Notes: generated by a model from the letters alone, not told the origin. DNA of 64,000 bases from Rhodococcus opacus (GCF_012396235.1 NZ_JAAXPA010000004.1:124001-188000); one strand, 5' to 3'; positions 1 through 9,766 are shown, counted from the first letter of the stretch. Translations and numbers: made by a program.

Positions 1-2
1 CG

Positions 3-404
3 CGGGGCAACGTCTTCCACCTCGTCGGCCTGGGGGAGAAGGCCGCGATGATGAGCGGCGTCCGAACCCGGATCGTCCGGATCGGCGCATTCGCCCTGTC
101 CGGATTCTTCGCAGGCGCGGCGGGTGTCGTACTGTCGGCCCAGCAGCAGAGCGCCGCACCGCAACTCGCGGATTCGCTGCTCCTGCCCGCCATCGCGGCC
201 GTGCTGGTCGGTGGCTGCGCCATCACCGGTGGAATCGGCGGAGCGTGGCGGGTGCTCGTCGGCGCCCTGGTGGTCACCGTTCTCCGGGTCGGCGGCTCGG
301 TGGCCGGCATCGACCCCAGTTTCCAGCAGATCGTGTACGGCGCGGTCGTCATCGTCGCGGTCGCCGTGACCCTCGACCGCGGCCGGCTCTCGATCATCAA
401 GTAA
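3..404 (+). CDS. ABC transporter permease, RbsC-like, C-terminal part (5' end outside window)
   Basis: The reading frame is open from the left edge, so only about 133 C-terminal residues are seen. They are strongly hydrophobic, with about three to four membrane segments rich in Gly, Ala, Val and Leu, and end in a short charged tail. The pattern (an ITGGIGG turn, then GALVVTVLRVGG, then a last helix) resembles the BPD_transp_2 family of sugar-type ABC permeases such as RbsC. The role would be the inner-membrane channel of an importer. It lies 34 bases before an alcohol-oxidation operon on the same strand, so the transported substrate may be the alcohol or sugar those genes oxidise; that link is inferred. 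Confidence 0.75.
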   Translation, partial: RGNVFHLVGLGEKAAMMSGVRTRIVRIGAFALSGFFAGAAGVVLSAQQQSAAPQLADSLLLPAIAAVLVGGCAITGGIGGAWRVLVGALVVTVLRVGGSVAGIDPSFQQIVYGAVVIVAVAVTLDRGRLSIIK

Positions 405-438
405 GACTCTGTGTCAGTGTGAGATTCGAAGGAGAACG

Positions 439-1557
439 ATGAGTACGACGGCACGCGGTGCGGTGATTCACGAAGTTGGCGGCAAGTGGGAGGTCGACGA
501 CCTCGTCCTCGCGGAGCCCGGTCCCGGCGAGGTGCGGATCAAGGTGATGGCGTCCGGACTGTGTCACTCCGACGATCACCTCGTCACCGGTGACATTCCC
601 AATACTCTGCCGCTGGTCGGCGGACACGAGGGTGCCGGTGTGATCGACGCGGTCGGGCCCGGTGTCACCCGGCTCGCCGTCGGCGATCACGTCGCCACCG
701 CCTACCTCCCGGCTTGCGGAACTTGCGCCTGGTGCGCGCAGGGGATGCAATATGTCTGCGACACGGGGGCCGGTATGGAGGCTGGTTTCATGCTCGACGG
801 AACGGCGCGGTTCGCCACGCAGTCAGGGCGGCCGATCGGCGCCATGCAGCGCCTCGGCACGTTCGCGAACTACCTCGTCACCTCGCAGGCCCAGGCCGTC
901 AAGATCGACGACGACATCCCGTTCGACGTGGCCTGCCTCGTCTCGTGCGGGGTCGCCACCGGGTGGGGCTCCGCCGTGAACGGCGCGGGCGTCCGTCCCC
1001 GGGACACGACGCTGGTCGTCGGGGTCGGCGGTGTGGGGATCAACGCGGTGCAGGGCGCCCACCACGCGGGTGCCGCGCACGTCGTCGCGGTCGACCCGGT
1101 CCCGTTCAAACGCGAACGAGCACTCGAACTCGGCGCCACCCAGGCGTACGCGTCGATCGACGAGGCTATGCCGTTCGTCCGCTCGGTCACCAACGGGCAG
1201 GGCGCCGACAGCGCCGTCGTCACCGTCGGCGTGGTGGACGGACAGCTGATCGCCGACGCGTTCGGCGGCGTCCGCAAGGAGGGAACCGTCGCCGTCGTGT
1301 CGATCGGCCAGAACGAACCCGGGATCCCGATCAGCCCGCTCGAACTGGTGGTCTACGCCAAGCATCTGCGAGGGGTGCTGTTCGGCAACTGCAACCCCAC
1401 CCGGGACATCCCGGCCCTGCTGGACTACTACAAGTCGGGACGACTGAAGCTGGACGAACTGATCACCCGGCGCTACAGCCTGGACCAGGTCAACGACGCA
1501 TACGTGGACATGCACGCGGGGCTCAACCTGCGTGGTGTCCTGATCCACGAACACTGA
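439..1557 (+). CDS. Zinc-dependent (NDMA-type) alcohol dehydrogenase
   Basis: 372 residues, the usual length for medium-chain Zn alcohol dehydrogenases. Visible motifs are the catalytic zinc region GLCHSD and GGHEGAG, the four-Cys structural zinc lobe beginning CGTCAWC, and the nucleotide-binding GVGGVGINAVQG. It resembles the actinobacterial NDMA-dependent class (mycobacterial AdhD-like), whose cofactor is tightly bound NAD(H). It would oxidise an alcohol to an aldehyde, which the aldehyde dehydrogenase just downstream can take on. An AAGGAG ribosome site lies 7 bases before the ATG. Gene order suggests co-transcription with the next four genes. The substrate cannot be told from sequence. 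Confidence 0.9.
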   Translation: MSTTARGAVIHEVGGKWEVDDLVLAEPGPGEVRIKVMASGLCHSDDHLVTGDIPNTLPLVGGHEGAGVIDAVGPGVTRLAVGDHVATAYLPACGTCAWCAQGMQYVCDTGAGMEAGFMLDGTARFATQSGRPIGAMQRLGTFANYLVTSQAQAVKIDDDIPFDVACLVSCGVATGWGSAVNGAGVRPRDTTLVVGVGGVGINAVQGAHHAGAAHVVAVDPVPFKRERALELGATQAYASIDEAMPFVRSVTNGQGADSAVVTVGVVDGQLIADAFGGVRKEGTVAVVSIGQNEPGIPISPLELVVYAKHLRGVLFGNCNPTRDIPALLDYYKSGRLKLDELITRRYSLDQVNDAYVDMHAGLNLRGVLIHEH

Positions 1558-1573
1558 CGAGGAACTGCCAAAG

Positions 1574-3085
1574 ATGTCGACAGTCGAAGCAACACAGATC
1601 CGCAGCTACGGACACTTCATCGGCGGGCGCAGCGTGCCCCCGTCCGAGAACATCATCGAACGGGTCAGCCCGGCCGACGGCCGCGTCGTCGCCACGTTCA
1701 CCGCGGGCACCCGCGCCGACGCGGCCCTGGCCGTCGCGGTCGCACGGGAGGCCTTCGACGAGGGCGAGTGGCCGCACTGGACCGCGATGGACCGCGGCCG
1801 GGCACTGCTGCGGTGCGCGGGGCTGATGCGCGAGCACGAGGAACGACTCGCCCGGATCGACGCGGAGGAGTCGGGCAAACCGATCACTCTGGCCCGCGGC
1901 GACGTCGGGGCGAGCATCGAGTTGTTCGAGTACGCCGCGGCGCTGGCCATGACGATGCACGGTGAGGCACACACGGCGCTCGGGGACGACTGCACCGCCA
2001 TGGTGGTCCGGGAGCCCGCCGGCGTGGTCGGCATGGTCATCCCGTGGAACTTCCCGCTCCTCCTGCTCGCGCAGAAGTTGCCGTTCGCGCTCGGCGCGGG
2101 CTGCACGGCGGTGGTGAAGCCATCCGAGTTCACGTCCGGCACCGCCGTCGAGCTGGCCCGGTTGCTCACCGAGGCGGGGATCCCCGACGGGGTGGTGAAC
2201 GTGGTGACGGGCGCGGGGACCGAGGTCGGTGCCCCGCTCGCGGAGAGCAGCCTGGTCGACATCCTGTCGTTCACCGGGAGCACCGCCACCGGCAAGCGCA
2301 TCGTGGAGGCCTCGGCGGGCAGCGTCAAGCGACTGTCGATGGAACTGGGTGGCAAGGCCGCCAGCGTCGTGTTCGACGACGCCGACCTCGACGACGCACT
2401 CGACGGCGTCCTGTTCGGTGTGTTCTTCAATCAGGGTGAGTGCTGCGTGTCGGGTGCCCGGCTCCTGGTCCAGGACTCGATCGCGGACGCCTTCCTCGCC
2501 GGCCTCGTCGAGGCCGCCGGCCGTATCAGGGTGGGCGGACCGCTCGACGACGCCAGCGAACTGGGTCCGATGATCGACGCCGGCCACCTCGAGAAGGTGC
2601 TCGGGCACATCGACGCGGCACGGCGGGACGGTGCGACCGTCCTGACCGGCGGTGACCGGCTGTGCGGAGAGAACTGGGGGAGCGGGCATTTCGTCGCTCC
2701 CACGATCCTCGACGGCGTGGCCGAGGAGTCCGCCGCCTTCCAGGAGGAGATCTTCGGACCCGTGCTCACCGTCACCCGGTTCAGCGACGTCGACCACGCC
2801 ATCCGGCTCGCCAACGCCACGGAATACGGACTCGCCGGCTCGATCTGGACCAAGAACATCGACAAGGCGCTGCGGGTGGCGAAGGAGATGCGCAGCGGCC
2901 GCGTGTGGGTGAACACCACCATCGACGGCGCCCCGCAGCTGCCTGCCGGCGGCATGAAGCAGAGCGGGTTCGGCCGCGAGATGGGGCAGGCCGGCTTCGA
3001 CGAGTTCACCGACGTCAAGACCATTCAGATCCGCACCGGACCACGTCAGCGCGTGTTCCCGAACTGGACCGGAGGCAACCGATGA
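1574..3085 (+). CDS. Aldehyde dehydrogenase family protein
   Basis: 503 residues, a full-length NAD(P)-dependent aldehyde dehydrogenase that oxidises aldehydes to acids in the cytoplasm. Key elements are the oxyanion/cofactor motif PWNFPL, the FTGSTATGK loop, the general-base Glu in ELGGK (about residue 257) and the catalytic Cys in NQGECC (about residue 291). It starts 16 bases after the alcohol dehydrogenase stop and ends in a 4-base ATGA overlap with the GMC oxidoreductase, so the three are probably translated from one message. The family resembles betaine-aldehyde-type enzymes, but the substrate is not determined by sequence alone. Confidence 0.92.
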   Translation: MSTVEATQIRSYGHFIGGRSVPPSENIIERVSPADGRVVATFTAGTRADAALAVAVAREAFDEGEWPHWTAMDRGRALLRCAGLMREHEERLARIDAEESGKPITLARGDVGASIELFEYAAALAMTMHGEAHTALGDDCTAMVVREPAGVVGMVIPWNFPLLLLAQKLPFALGAGCTAVVKPSEFTSGTAVELARLLTEAGIPDGVVNVVTGAGTEVGAPLAESSLVDILSFTGSTATGKRIVEASAGSVKRLSMELGGKAASVVFDDADLDDALDGVLFGVFFNQGECCVSGARLLVQDSIADAFLAGLVEAAGRIRVGGPLDDASELGPMIDAGHLEKVLGHIDAARRDGATVLTGGDRLCGENWGSGHFVAPTILDGVAEESAAFQEEIFGPVLTVTRFSDVDHAIRLANATEYGLAGSIWTKNIDKALRVAKEMRSGRVWVNTTIDGAPQLPAGGMKQSGFGREMGQAGFDEFTDVKTIQIRTGPRQRVFPNWTGGNR

Positions 3086-4683
3086 GTGCCACCTACGACT
3101 ACGTCATCGCGGGCGGCGGCACCGCGGGCTGCGTGCTGGCCGGACGGCTGACCGAGGATCCGACGGTCCGGGTCCTCCTGCTCGAGGCCGGCGGCAACGA
3201 CCGGCATCCGTTCATCCACGTGCCGGCGGGCTTCGCGAAACTCACTGCGAGCAAGTACGACTGGGGATTCTCGAGCGTCCCGCAGAAACACTGCAACGAC
3301 CGGGTCATCCCCCTCGCCCAGGGCAAGGTCATCGGCGGTGGCGGCTCGATCAACGCTCAGGTGTTCACCCGTGGCGCGCACGAGGACTACGACGAGTGGG
3401 CGCTGAAATACGGCTGCGCGGGATGGTCGTTCGAGGAGATCCAGAAGTACTTCCTCCGGTCCGAGGACAACGAACGGCTGTCGGCGCCGTACCACGGCAC
3501 CGACGGGCCGCTCGGCGTCTCCGATCCCGTCAACCCTCATCCGCTGTCGAAGTCGTTCGTCCAGGCGGGTCAGGAATTCGGGCTGCCGTTCAACGGCGAC
3601 TTCAACGGCGAGCACCAGTACGGTGTCGGCCTCTATCAGACGACCACGAAGAACGCCCGCCGGTGCAGCGCCGCGGTCGCGTACCTCGCACCCGCCAGGA
3701 AGCGGCCCAACCTGACGGTCCGGGAGAACGTCGCCGTGTCGCGGGTGCTGCTCGACGGCGGACGCGCCACCGGGATCGAGGTGCTCACCCCGCACGGTGT
3801 GGAGACGTTCCGCGCGTCCCGCGAGGTGCTGGTCGCGGCGGGCGCGTTCGGTTCGCCCAAGATCCTGCAGCTGTCGGGGATCGGTCATCCCGACGACCTT
3901 CGCGACGCGAATGTCGAGGTGGCCCATGCCCTTCCCGGTGTCGGCCGGAACCTGCACGACCACTGCGATCTCGACGTCATCTACGAACTCCGTGAATACC
4001 AGAGCCTCGACCGACTGAACCTGATGCGTCCGGCCACGGCGAAGGCGGGACTCGAGTACGCGGCCTTCCGGCGCGGCCCGCTGGCGTCGACCGTCGTCGA
4101 GGCCGGTGGGTTCAGTTTCGGGCACGCGGCGGAGTCGATTCCGGATCTGCAGTTCCACTTCCTGCCCGCCGCCGGCGTCGAGGCCGGTGTCGCCGCGGTC
4201 CGTCCCGGCTACGGCTGCACCCTGAACTCGTACTCACTGAGGCCGGAGAGCCGCGGCTCGGTGAAGATCAGGTCGAACGATCCCACCGCCCAGCCGCTGA
4301 TCGACCCGAACTTCCTCGCCACCGACTTCGACCTGGAGTCGAGCATCGAGGGGCTCCGGCAGAGCCGCGAGATCATGGCGCAGTCGTCGATGGCGCGGCA
4401 CATCAAGGCGGAACATCTGGCCGGTGGTCTGTCGGTGAACACGAAGGACGACTACGTGAAGTTCGTTCGCGCGTACGGCCGCACCTCGTATCACCCGGTC
4501 GGCACGTGCGCGATGGGTGTCGGCGACGACGCCGTCGTCTCGCCGGAACTGAAGGTGATGGGCATCGAGGGTTTGCGGGTGGTCGACTCGTCCGTCATGC
4601 CGCGCATCGTCAGTTCCAACACCCAGGCTCCCACGGTGATGATCGCCGAGAAGGCGATCGATCTGATCCGTGGGGAAGGATGA
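3082..4683 (+). CDS. GMC-family FAD oxidoreductase (choline/alcohol dehydrogenase-like)
   Basis: 533 residues from an ATG that overlaps the preceding stop codon. The N-terminus has the FAD-binding GGGTAGCVLAGRL fold and LLLEAGG. GMC signature regions are GGGGSINAQVFTRG and GAFGSPKILQLSGIG, and the C-terminal catalytic part has YHPVGTCAMG and SSNTQAPTVMIAEKA, supplying the expected His and Asn. It would oxidise a primary alcohol with FAD. Having a Zn alcohol dehydrogenase, a GMC enzyme and an aldehyde dehydrogenase in one operon suggests a substrate with more than one hydroxyl group, or two alternative first steps. A longer in-frame reading upstream is antisense noise inside the aldehyde dehydrogenase gene. 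Confidence 0.9.
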   Translation: MSATYDYVIAGGGTAGCVLAGRLTEDPTVRVLLLEAGGNDRHPFIHVPAGFAKLTASKYDWGFSSVPQKHCNDRVIPLAQGKVIGGGGSINAQVFTRGAHEDYDEWALKYGCAGWSFEEIQKYFLRSEDNERLSAPYHGTDGPLGVSDPVNPHPLSKSFVQAGQEFGLPFNGDFNGEHQYGVGLYQTTTKNARRCSAAVAYLAPARKRPNLTVRENVAVSRVLLDGGRATGIEVLTPHGVETFRASREVLVAAGAFGSPKILQLSGIGHPDDLRDANVEVAHALPGVGRNLHDHCDLDVIYELREYQSLDRLNLMRPATAKAGLEYAAFRRGPLASTVVEAGGFSFGHAAESIPDLQFHFLPAAGVEAGVAAVRPGYGCTLNSYSLRPESRGSVKIRSNDPTAQPLIDPNFLATDFDLESSIEGLRQSREIMAQSSMARHIKAEHLAGGLSVNTKDDYVKFVRAYGRTSYHPVGTCAMGVGDDAVVSPELKVMGIEGLRVVDSSVMPRIVSSNTQAPTVMIAEKAIDLIRGEG

Positions 4684-4687
4684 CCGG

Positions 4688-5179
4688 ATGACCAATTTTT
4701 CCGGACTGACCGAGGACGTGGCTCGGGAGGCCGTCGAGCTGGCGCGGCCGTCGATCGAGAACCTCTCCCACGGATCTCCGGGGCATCTCGTCGTGCTCCG
4801 GCCAGGCGTCGCCCCAACCGCCGACGCGGAGTTGCCCGTCGTCTTCCGCTGTAGCTGGGGTGAGAAGAAGGACTGGGCCGGGCCGTACGACGTGATTGCC
4901 GAGTCGAAGGCTCGGATCAGCTGGACCACCGGCCTGCCGTCGCACGCCGTTCAGCAGCTGCATCCCTACCTGTACCAGCACGGTTGGACCAAGTGGGGTG
5001 GCAGCGCGGTGGGCGAGGGCGGGCTGGTCGTGGCGTACAGCGGCGACAAGTGGTTCCACGACCAGTTCTATTCGGAGCTGGTCGTGGCGGCGATCAAGGT
5101 CGTGTGCCTTCGCGAGATGGACGCCGTGATGCGCGACCCGAGCGCCCTGTTCCTCGGCAACGGAAGCGAGAATCCATGA
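4688..5179 (+). CDS. Unrecognised conserved-looking protein of the alcohol operon
   Basis: 163 residues; I do not recognise a family. It starts at an ATG 4 bases after the GMC oxidoreductase stop and ends in an ATGA overlap with the aldo/keto reductase, so it is embedded in the operon. It has no signal peptide or membrane segment. The sequence is rich in Trp and Tyr in its middle (WGEKKDWAGPYDVI, HPYLYQHGWTKWGGSAVGEGG), suggesting a compact alpha/beta fold that may bind a small molecule. No catalytic motif stands out. Location suggests an accessory role in the same catabolic pathway. An in-frame ATG 18 bases upstream would add six residues but lies inside the previous gene. Confidence 0.75.
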   Translation: MTNFSGLTEDVAREAVELARPSIENLSHGSPGHLVVLRPGVAPTADAELPVVFRCSWGEKKDWAGPYDVIAESKARISWTTGLPSHAVQQLHPYLYQHGWTKWGGSAVGEGGLVVAYSGDKWFHDQFYSELVVAAIKVVCLREMDAVMRDPSALFLGNGSENP

Positions 5180-6192
5180 AGGTGAACGATACTCGGACGT
5201 TCGGGCGCGCAGGGTTCGACGTGACCCTGCTCGGGTACGGCGGTGCGCCCATCGGCAACATCTTCCGGCCGGTCCCCGAGGCGGAGGCGCAGGCGCAGAT
5301 CGCCGAGGCGTGGGACATGGGGGTGCGTTCGTTCGACACCGCACCCATGTACGGGCACGGGCTGTCCGAGCACCGGGTGGGCCATGCACTGCTGACGAGG
5401 GACCGCGACGACTACGTGTTGTCCACGAAGGTGGGGCGCACGTTGACGCCCGCGCGCCGTGGGTCGTTCGACACCGGAATCTGGGTGGACACCCCGCCGT
5501 TCCGGGCCGACTTCGACTACTCGTACGACGCGGTCCTGCGGCAGGTGGACGACAGCCTGCAGCGCATGTGCCAGGACAGATTCGACATCCTCTACGTGCA
5601 CGACGTCGACCGGTACACGCATGGCGACGCCCAGCCCGCGCGGTTCGCGGAAGCGCTCGAGGGTGCGTTCCCCGCGCTGATCCGGTTGCGGGAGGAGGGC
5701 GTGGTCCGGGCGATCGGAGTCGGGGTCAACGAGGCCGACGTCGTCGTCGACGCCCTCGAACGCGTCGATCTCGACTGCGTCCTCCTCGCGGGAAGATACA
5801 CCCTGCTCGAGCAGGATCCGGTGAAGGACCTGCTGCCGCTCGCGGTGGAGCGCGACGTTGCGATCGTCCTCGGCGGTGTGTTCAATTCGGGCATCCTGGC
5901 CACCGGCGCGGTGCCCGGCGCCAAGTTCAACTATCAGCCCGCACCCGACGAGGTGCTGAGCCGGGTGCGCGACATCGAGAAGCACTGCGAGCGTCATCGG
6001 GTTCCGTTGGCGGCCGCCTCGATTCAGTTCGCGGCCGCGCATCCGGCGGTGCGGGAACTTCTGCTGGGCGCACGGAACTGCGCGCAGTTGCGGCAGAACG
6101 CGGCCTGGCTCGAACACCCGATCCCGGCCGAATTCTGGGATGACCTGCGCGCCGCGGGACTGATCCTGGAGGAGGCGCCCACTCCGTCCTGA
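5176..6192 (+). CDS. Aldo/keto reductase
   Basis: 338 residues, start overlapping the previous stop. The TIM-barrel aldo/keto reductase pattern is visible: GRAGFDVTLLGYGGAPIG at the N-terminus, SFDTAPMYGHGLSEHRVG with the catalytic Asp and Tyr, STKVGR with the Lys, and ILYVHDVDR with the His. The C-terminal part (LLGARNCAQLRQNAAWLE) is the usual NADP-binding region. It resembles the D-threo-aldose/L-fucose dehydrogenase and pyridoxal dehydrogenase branch, which oxidises sugar lactols. That agrees with the sugar-type ABC permease upstream and hints at a sugar or polyol substrate. It is the last gene of the operon and ends 7 bases from the convergent pknK. Confidence 0.88.
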   Translation: MKVNDTRTFGRAGFDVTLLGYGGAPIGNIFRPVPEAEAQAQIAEAWDMGVRSFDTAPMYGHGLSEHRVGHALLTRDRDDYVLSTKVGRTLTPARRGSFDTGIWVDTPPFRADFDYSYDAVLRQVDDSLQRMCQDRFDILYVHDVDRYTHGDAQPARFAEALEGAFPALIRLREEGVVRAIGVGVNEADVVVDALERVDLDCVLLAGRYTLLEQDPVKDLLPLAVERDVAIVLGGVFNSGILATGAVPGAKFNYQPAPDEVLSRVRDIEKHCERHRVPLAAASIQFAAAHPAVRELLLGARNCAQLRQNAAWLEHPIPAEFWDDLRAAGLILEEAPTPS

Positions 6193-6199
6193 CCGCCGG

Positions 6200-9100
6200 T
6201 CACATCGTGTACGGAGCGGTCGCGTTCTGTAGCTCCTCGAGAAAGTCGGCGGGCACCGTCGGCCACTCCGGCCGCCAGTTGCCGGCCAACTGATCTGCCC
6301 GGAGATCCGCGACCAGGGCGACGACGAGGGGTCCGCCGTCGGGAAGCACGCGGTGGAGTCCGCGTGCCGCGCAGATCGAGGCGATGGAGGCGAGGGTCTG
6401 CTTCGCCTCGTCGTCGCGGCCCGCGGCGGCGAGGCACGCCACCCGGAGGCGCTCGGCCAGCAGGTAGGCGCGGTTGCGGCCGGTGCCGGCCAGTCGATCG
6501 GTCCACTCCTGCGCCCAGGTGCACGCCAGCTCGATGTTCTCGCGCGCCCCTGTGGCGAGCAGCATCCGGATCGCGGTGGTCTCCTCGACCTGCGCGACGA
6601 TCTCGTCGATGCCCGACACGGGGCGTCGCCGGTCCTCGTATCGAACCGGTTCGGGGACGTGCAGGGTGGGGTGTGGGGCAATGCCGAGCCGGCGACGTTC
6701 GTTCTCGATGCGGGCGCGCAGCCGGGCGAGGGAGTAGGTCTCGGCCACCTCGAGTCCGGCGTGCAGGCGTGTCGTCGCCTCCTCGCGGTCACCCCGCAGC
6801 GCCTTGACGTGAGCGCCGGTCACGAAGCGGGCGACCTTGAAGTCCACCCCACCGGTCTCGACGGCGAGGGTGTATCCGTCGTCGAGGAGACGTTCGGCTT
6901 CTTCGACGTCCCCGCGTTCGTAGAGCACCTCCCCGAGCAGCGACCCTGCCAGCCGGGCGGACGGCGCTCGCGGCCCGCCCAGTTTCCGTCCGGCTCGCCG
7001 GGCCCGCCGGAACCGGTCGACGGCGTCGTCGATGTCGAGCTGCTCGTACGACGCGACACCTAGATAGCTCTGGCCGTGAACGACGTTGTGCGGACCCTTG
7101 TTCCGTTCGTAGAAGGGTCGCGCGACCTCCTGGATCCGGCGCACCTCCGCGAAGTCGAAGCGGTACACGGCGGCGAACGTCGTGACGTTGAACGCGGCGC
7201 ACACCACCCACGGGGACATGGACTCCGGCCGCGCCAGGCAGTCGGCGGCGAGTTCGTCGATCCGGCCGCTGCGGTCGTTGCGCAGTTCCGCCACCGCACG
7301 GACGACGCCCGCCTCCGCCCGCAGATCCGCCGTGTCGCTCGCGCTCGCGCCGCTGTGGTCGAGTGCCCATTCGGCTCGCTCGAGCGCGCGTTCGGCGGCC
7401 ATGGTCCGGTTCGCCATCGCGTGCGCCCACGCCGTCGTGACCTGCAGCCGGGCGCTCGTGGCGACCAGAGCCGGCGGCAGCTTGTCGACCACCGCCGACA
7501 ACGTCGCCGCCTGGGACTGCTCGAGCAGTATCAGTCCGTCCGCTTCGACGAGTTCCACGGCGCGTTGCTCTTCGCCGCCGGCGATGGCGTGGTCGACGGC
7601 CTCGCGGAGCAGGCTGTGGTCGCAGAACCAGCGGGACGCGACGCGGTGCAGTTCCCGGATCCGGTCGGGTTGGTCGCGTTCGAGCCGTCGGCGCAGGAAC
7701 TCGGCGAACAGGGTGTGGTAGCGGAACCACGTTCGCTCGTCGTCGATATGGCGCAGGAACAGGTCCCGGTCCTCGGCGGCCTCGAGCATCGCCTGCCCAC
7801 GCGCGGTGTGTGCGAGGGCGCCGGCGAGACTGCCGCACGTGCGTTCAGTGATCGAGGTGGCCAGCAGGAAGTCGAGCATCTCGGGTTCGAGGGTGTCGAG
7901 GACGTTCTCGGCGAGAAATTCGCCGATCGCGTGGTGGCGGCCGGACAGTCCGGCGATCAGCTCGGAGGGATCCGCTCGCCCGCGCAGCGACAACGACGCC
8001 AGTTGGAGAGCCGCCACCCACCCGTCGGTGGAGTCGCGGAGCTCGGTGACGTCCTCGCTGTCGAGGGGCAGGCCACCGAGGTCGACGAGGAACGACCGGG
8101 CCTCGGAATCGTCGAAACGCAGTTCGGAGTAGTCGATTTCGACGAGTTCGTCCTTGACGCGCATGCGGCTCATCGGCAGCCCGGCCCTGGTCCGGCTCGT
8201 CACCACGACCTGCAGGTGGTGACACCCGTTGTCGAGGAGGAACTCCAGCGCGGCGATCGTCGCGGGCTCGGACACGCGCTGCCAGTCGTCGATGATCAGG
8301 GCGATCCGTTCGCCGCTCTCGTGGATCTGGTTGACGAGCGAGGTGAGTACGTAGCGTTCGGCTTCGTCGTCGTGCTCTTCGAGGACCTGGCCGAGTTCCT
8401 TGGCCAGGTTGGGACGCACGTGCCGGATCGCCTCGATGAGGTGCGCGACGAACCAGACCACGTTGTCGTCGTCGCTGTCGACGGTGAGCCACGCGACGGC
8501 CACGCCCTCGTCGGCGAGGACGTTCCGCCACTGGGCGGCCAGGGTGCTCTTGCCGAATCCAGTGGGGCCGTGGATCACGGTCAGCAGGCGTCGGCGTCCG
8601 GCCCGCAGCAGGTCGATCAGCCGGTTCCGCTCGACGAGCTGACGGGTCGCGGCGGGCGGCCGGAACCGGGTGGCCGGTGCGGGCGGCGGCGTCGACGCAT
8701 ATCGGGCCCGTCCCGTCGTGGAGGTCCGGAACGGACCGGAGACGGTCGAGACGGCCCCGGGCGAGGCGTCCTCGACGTGGTGGACCCCGGCGTCGACGGG
8801 CATCGCCATCTCGTCCACGGCCAGTCCGTGGTGGCGTTCGACCTCCCGCAGTTCGTCCCCGAACGCGGCGGCGGACGCGGGGCGATCCTGCGGTTTACCG
8901 GACATCGCCCGCTGGATCACGGCGCTGAGGTCCTCGGGGAAACCCTCCGTCCGCAGGTCCGGGACAGGCTGGGTGGTGATCCGCAGGAACTGCGCGATCA
9001 CCTCCTCGCCGTTGTGCCGTTCGAAGGCCGCGTGCCCGGTGATCGCGCTGAACAGGGTCGCACCGAGGCTGTACACGTCGGAGGCGGCGGTCGGGGTCCG

Positions 9101-9697
9101 CCCCGACAGCACCTCGGGAGCGGTAAATGCGGGGGAGCCGGTGACGGTGCCCGCCGTCGTCTCGAACGCCCCCGACATCCGCGCGATCCCGAAATCGGTG
9201 AGCTGCGGTTCGCCGTACTCCGTCAGCAGGATGTTTCCCGGTTTGACGTCTCGGTGCAGGATGCCCACCCGGTGCGCGGTTTCGAGTGCACCGGCAAGTT
9301 TCACCCCGATACGCAGGGCGTCGCTCCAGGGGATGGGCCCGCGCCTGCGGATCTGCGCGTCCAGCGAGTCGTGGGGATGGAACTGCATCACGATGTACGG
9401 CCGGCCGGCGTCGGTCGTCCCGACCTGCATGATGTTGACGATGTGCGGGTGGCCGCTCAGCCGGCCCATGGCGCGCTGCTCCCGCAGGAACCGTTCGAGG
9501 TTCTCGGCATCGAGCGCCGCGGTGAGGACCTTGACCGCCACGGTTCGATCGAGTTCCGGTTGGGCACACCGATAGACCACCCCGAACCCACCGTGCCCGA
9601 TCTCCCTGGCATCCTCGAGACCGACCGCGGACAGCTCGGTTGCGAGTGTTTTCGACACCGACTCACGCTGGGTGGCGAGCGGGTCAATATCGGTCAT
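6200..9697 (-). CDS. pknK: PknK-like Ser/Thr protein kinase fused to a MalT-type ATPase regulator
   Basis: 1165 residues. The N-terminal kinase (about 28-290) has the Gly loop GHGGFG, the Lys in VAVKVL, the HRDVKPGN catalytic loop, DFG and an APE-like TAPEVL. It is followed by a linker and an NTPase of MalT type with Walker A GPTGFGKST and Walker B ALIIDDW, then a long helical repeat region to the end. There is no LuxR helix-turn-helix. The whole closely resembles M. tuberculosis PknK, a sensor kinase that phosphorylates transcriptional regulators. The start is the ATG giving MTDIDP, which matches my memory of PknK and has a GAGGTGG ribosome site; a longer upstream reading is unlikely. It is divergent from the cyclase-family gene. 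Confidence 0.9.
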   Translation of the reverse strand: MTDIDPLATQRESVSKTLATELSAVGLEDAREIGHGGFGVVYRCAQPELDRTVAVKVLTAALDAENLERFLREQRAMGRLSGHPHIVNIMQVGTTDAGRPYIVMQFHPHDSLDAQIRRRGPIPWSDALRIGVKLAGALETAHRVGILHRDVKPGNILLTEYGEPQLTDFGIARMSGAFETTAGTVTGSPAFTAPEVLSGRTPTAASDVYSLGATLFSAITGHAAFERHNGEEVIAQFLRITTQPVPDLRTEGFPEDLSAVIQRAMSGKPQDRPASAAAFGDELREVERHHGLAVDEMAMPVDAGVHHVEDASPGAVSTVSGPFRTSTTGRARYASTPPPAPATRFRPPAATRQLVERNRLIDLLRAGRRRLLTVIHGPTGFGKSTLAAQWRNVLADEGVAVAWLTVDSDDDNVVWFVAHLIEAIRHVRPNLAKELGQVLEEHDDEAERYVLTSLVNQIHESGERIALIIDDWQRVSEPATIAALEFLLDNGCHHLQVVVTSRTRAGLPMSRMRVKDELVEIDYSELRFDDSEARSFLVDLGGLPLDSEDVTELRDSTDGWVAALQLASLSLRGRADPSELIAGLSGRHHAIGEFLAENVLDTLEPEMLDFLLATSITERTCGSLAGALAHTARGQAMLEAAEDRDLFLRHIDDERTWFRYHTLFAEFLRRRLERDQPDRIRELHRVASRWFCDHSLLREAVDHAIAGGEEQRAVELVEADGLILLEQSQAATLSAVVDKLPPALVATSARLQVTTAWAHAMANRTMAAERALERAEWALDHSGASASDTADLRAEAGVVRAVAELRNDRSGRIDELAADCLARPESMSPWVVCAAFNVTTFAAVYRFDFAEVRRIQEVARPFYERNKGPHNVVHGQSYLGVASYEQLDIDDAVDRFRRARRAGRKLGGPRAPSARLAGSLLGEVLYERGDVEEAERLLDDGYTLAVETGGVDFKVARFVTGAHVKALRGDREEATTRLHAGLEVAETYSLARLRARIENERRRLGIAPHPTLHVPEPVRYEDRRRPVSGIDEIVAQVEETTAIRMLLATGARENIELACTWAQEWTDRLAGTGRNRAYLLAERLRVACLAAAGRDDEAKQTLASIASICAARGLHRVLPDGGPLVVALVADLRADQLAGNWRPEWPTVPADFLEELQNATAPYTM

Positions 9698-9766
9698 TCC
9701 ACCACCTCTTCGCTCGTCATCGAGCATATCGCGGTACGCGTGACCCCGAGGCCGGACAATCGAGCG

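Noticed and set aside
7076-9766. Very long plus-strand open frame running into the cyclase gene
   Set aside because: It is antisense to pknK, has Arg/Gly/Val-rich text without domains, and only its last 223 codons are a real gene.
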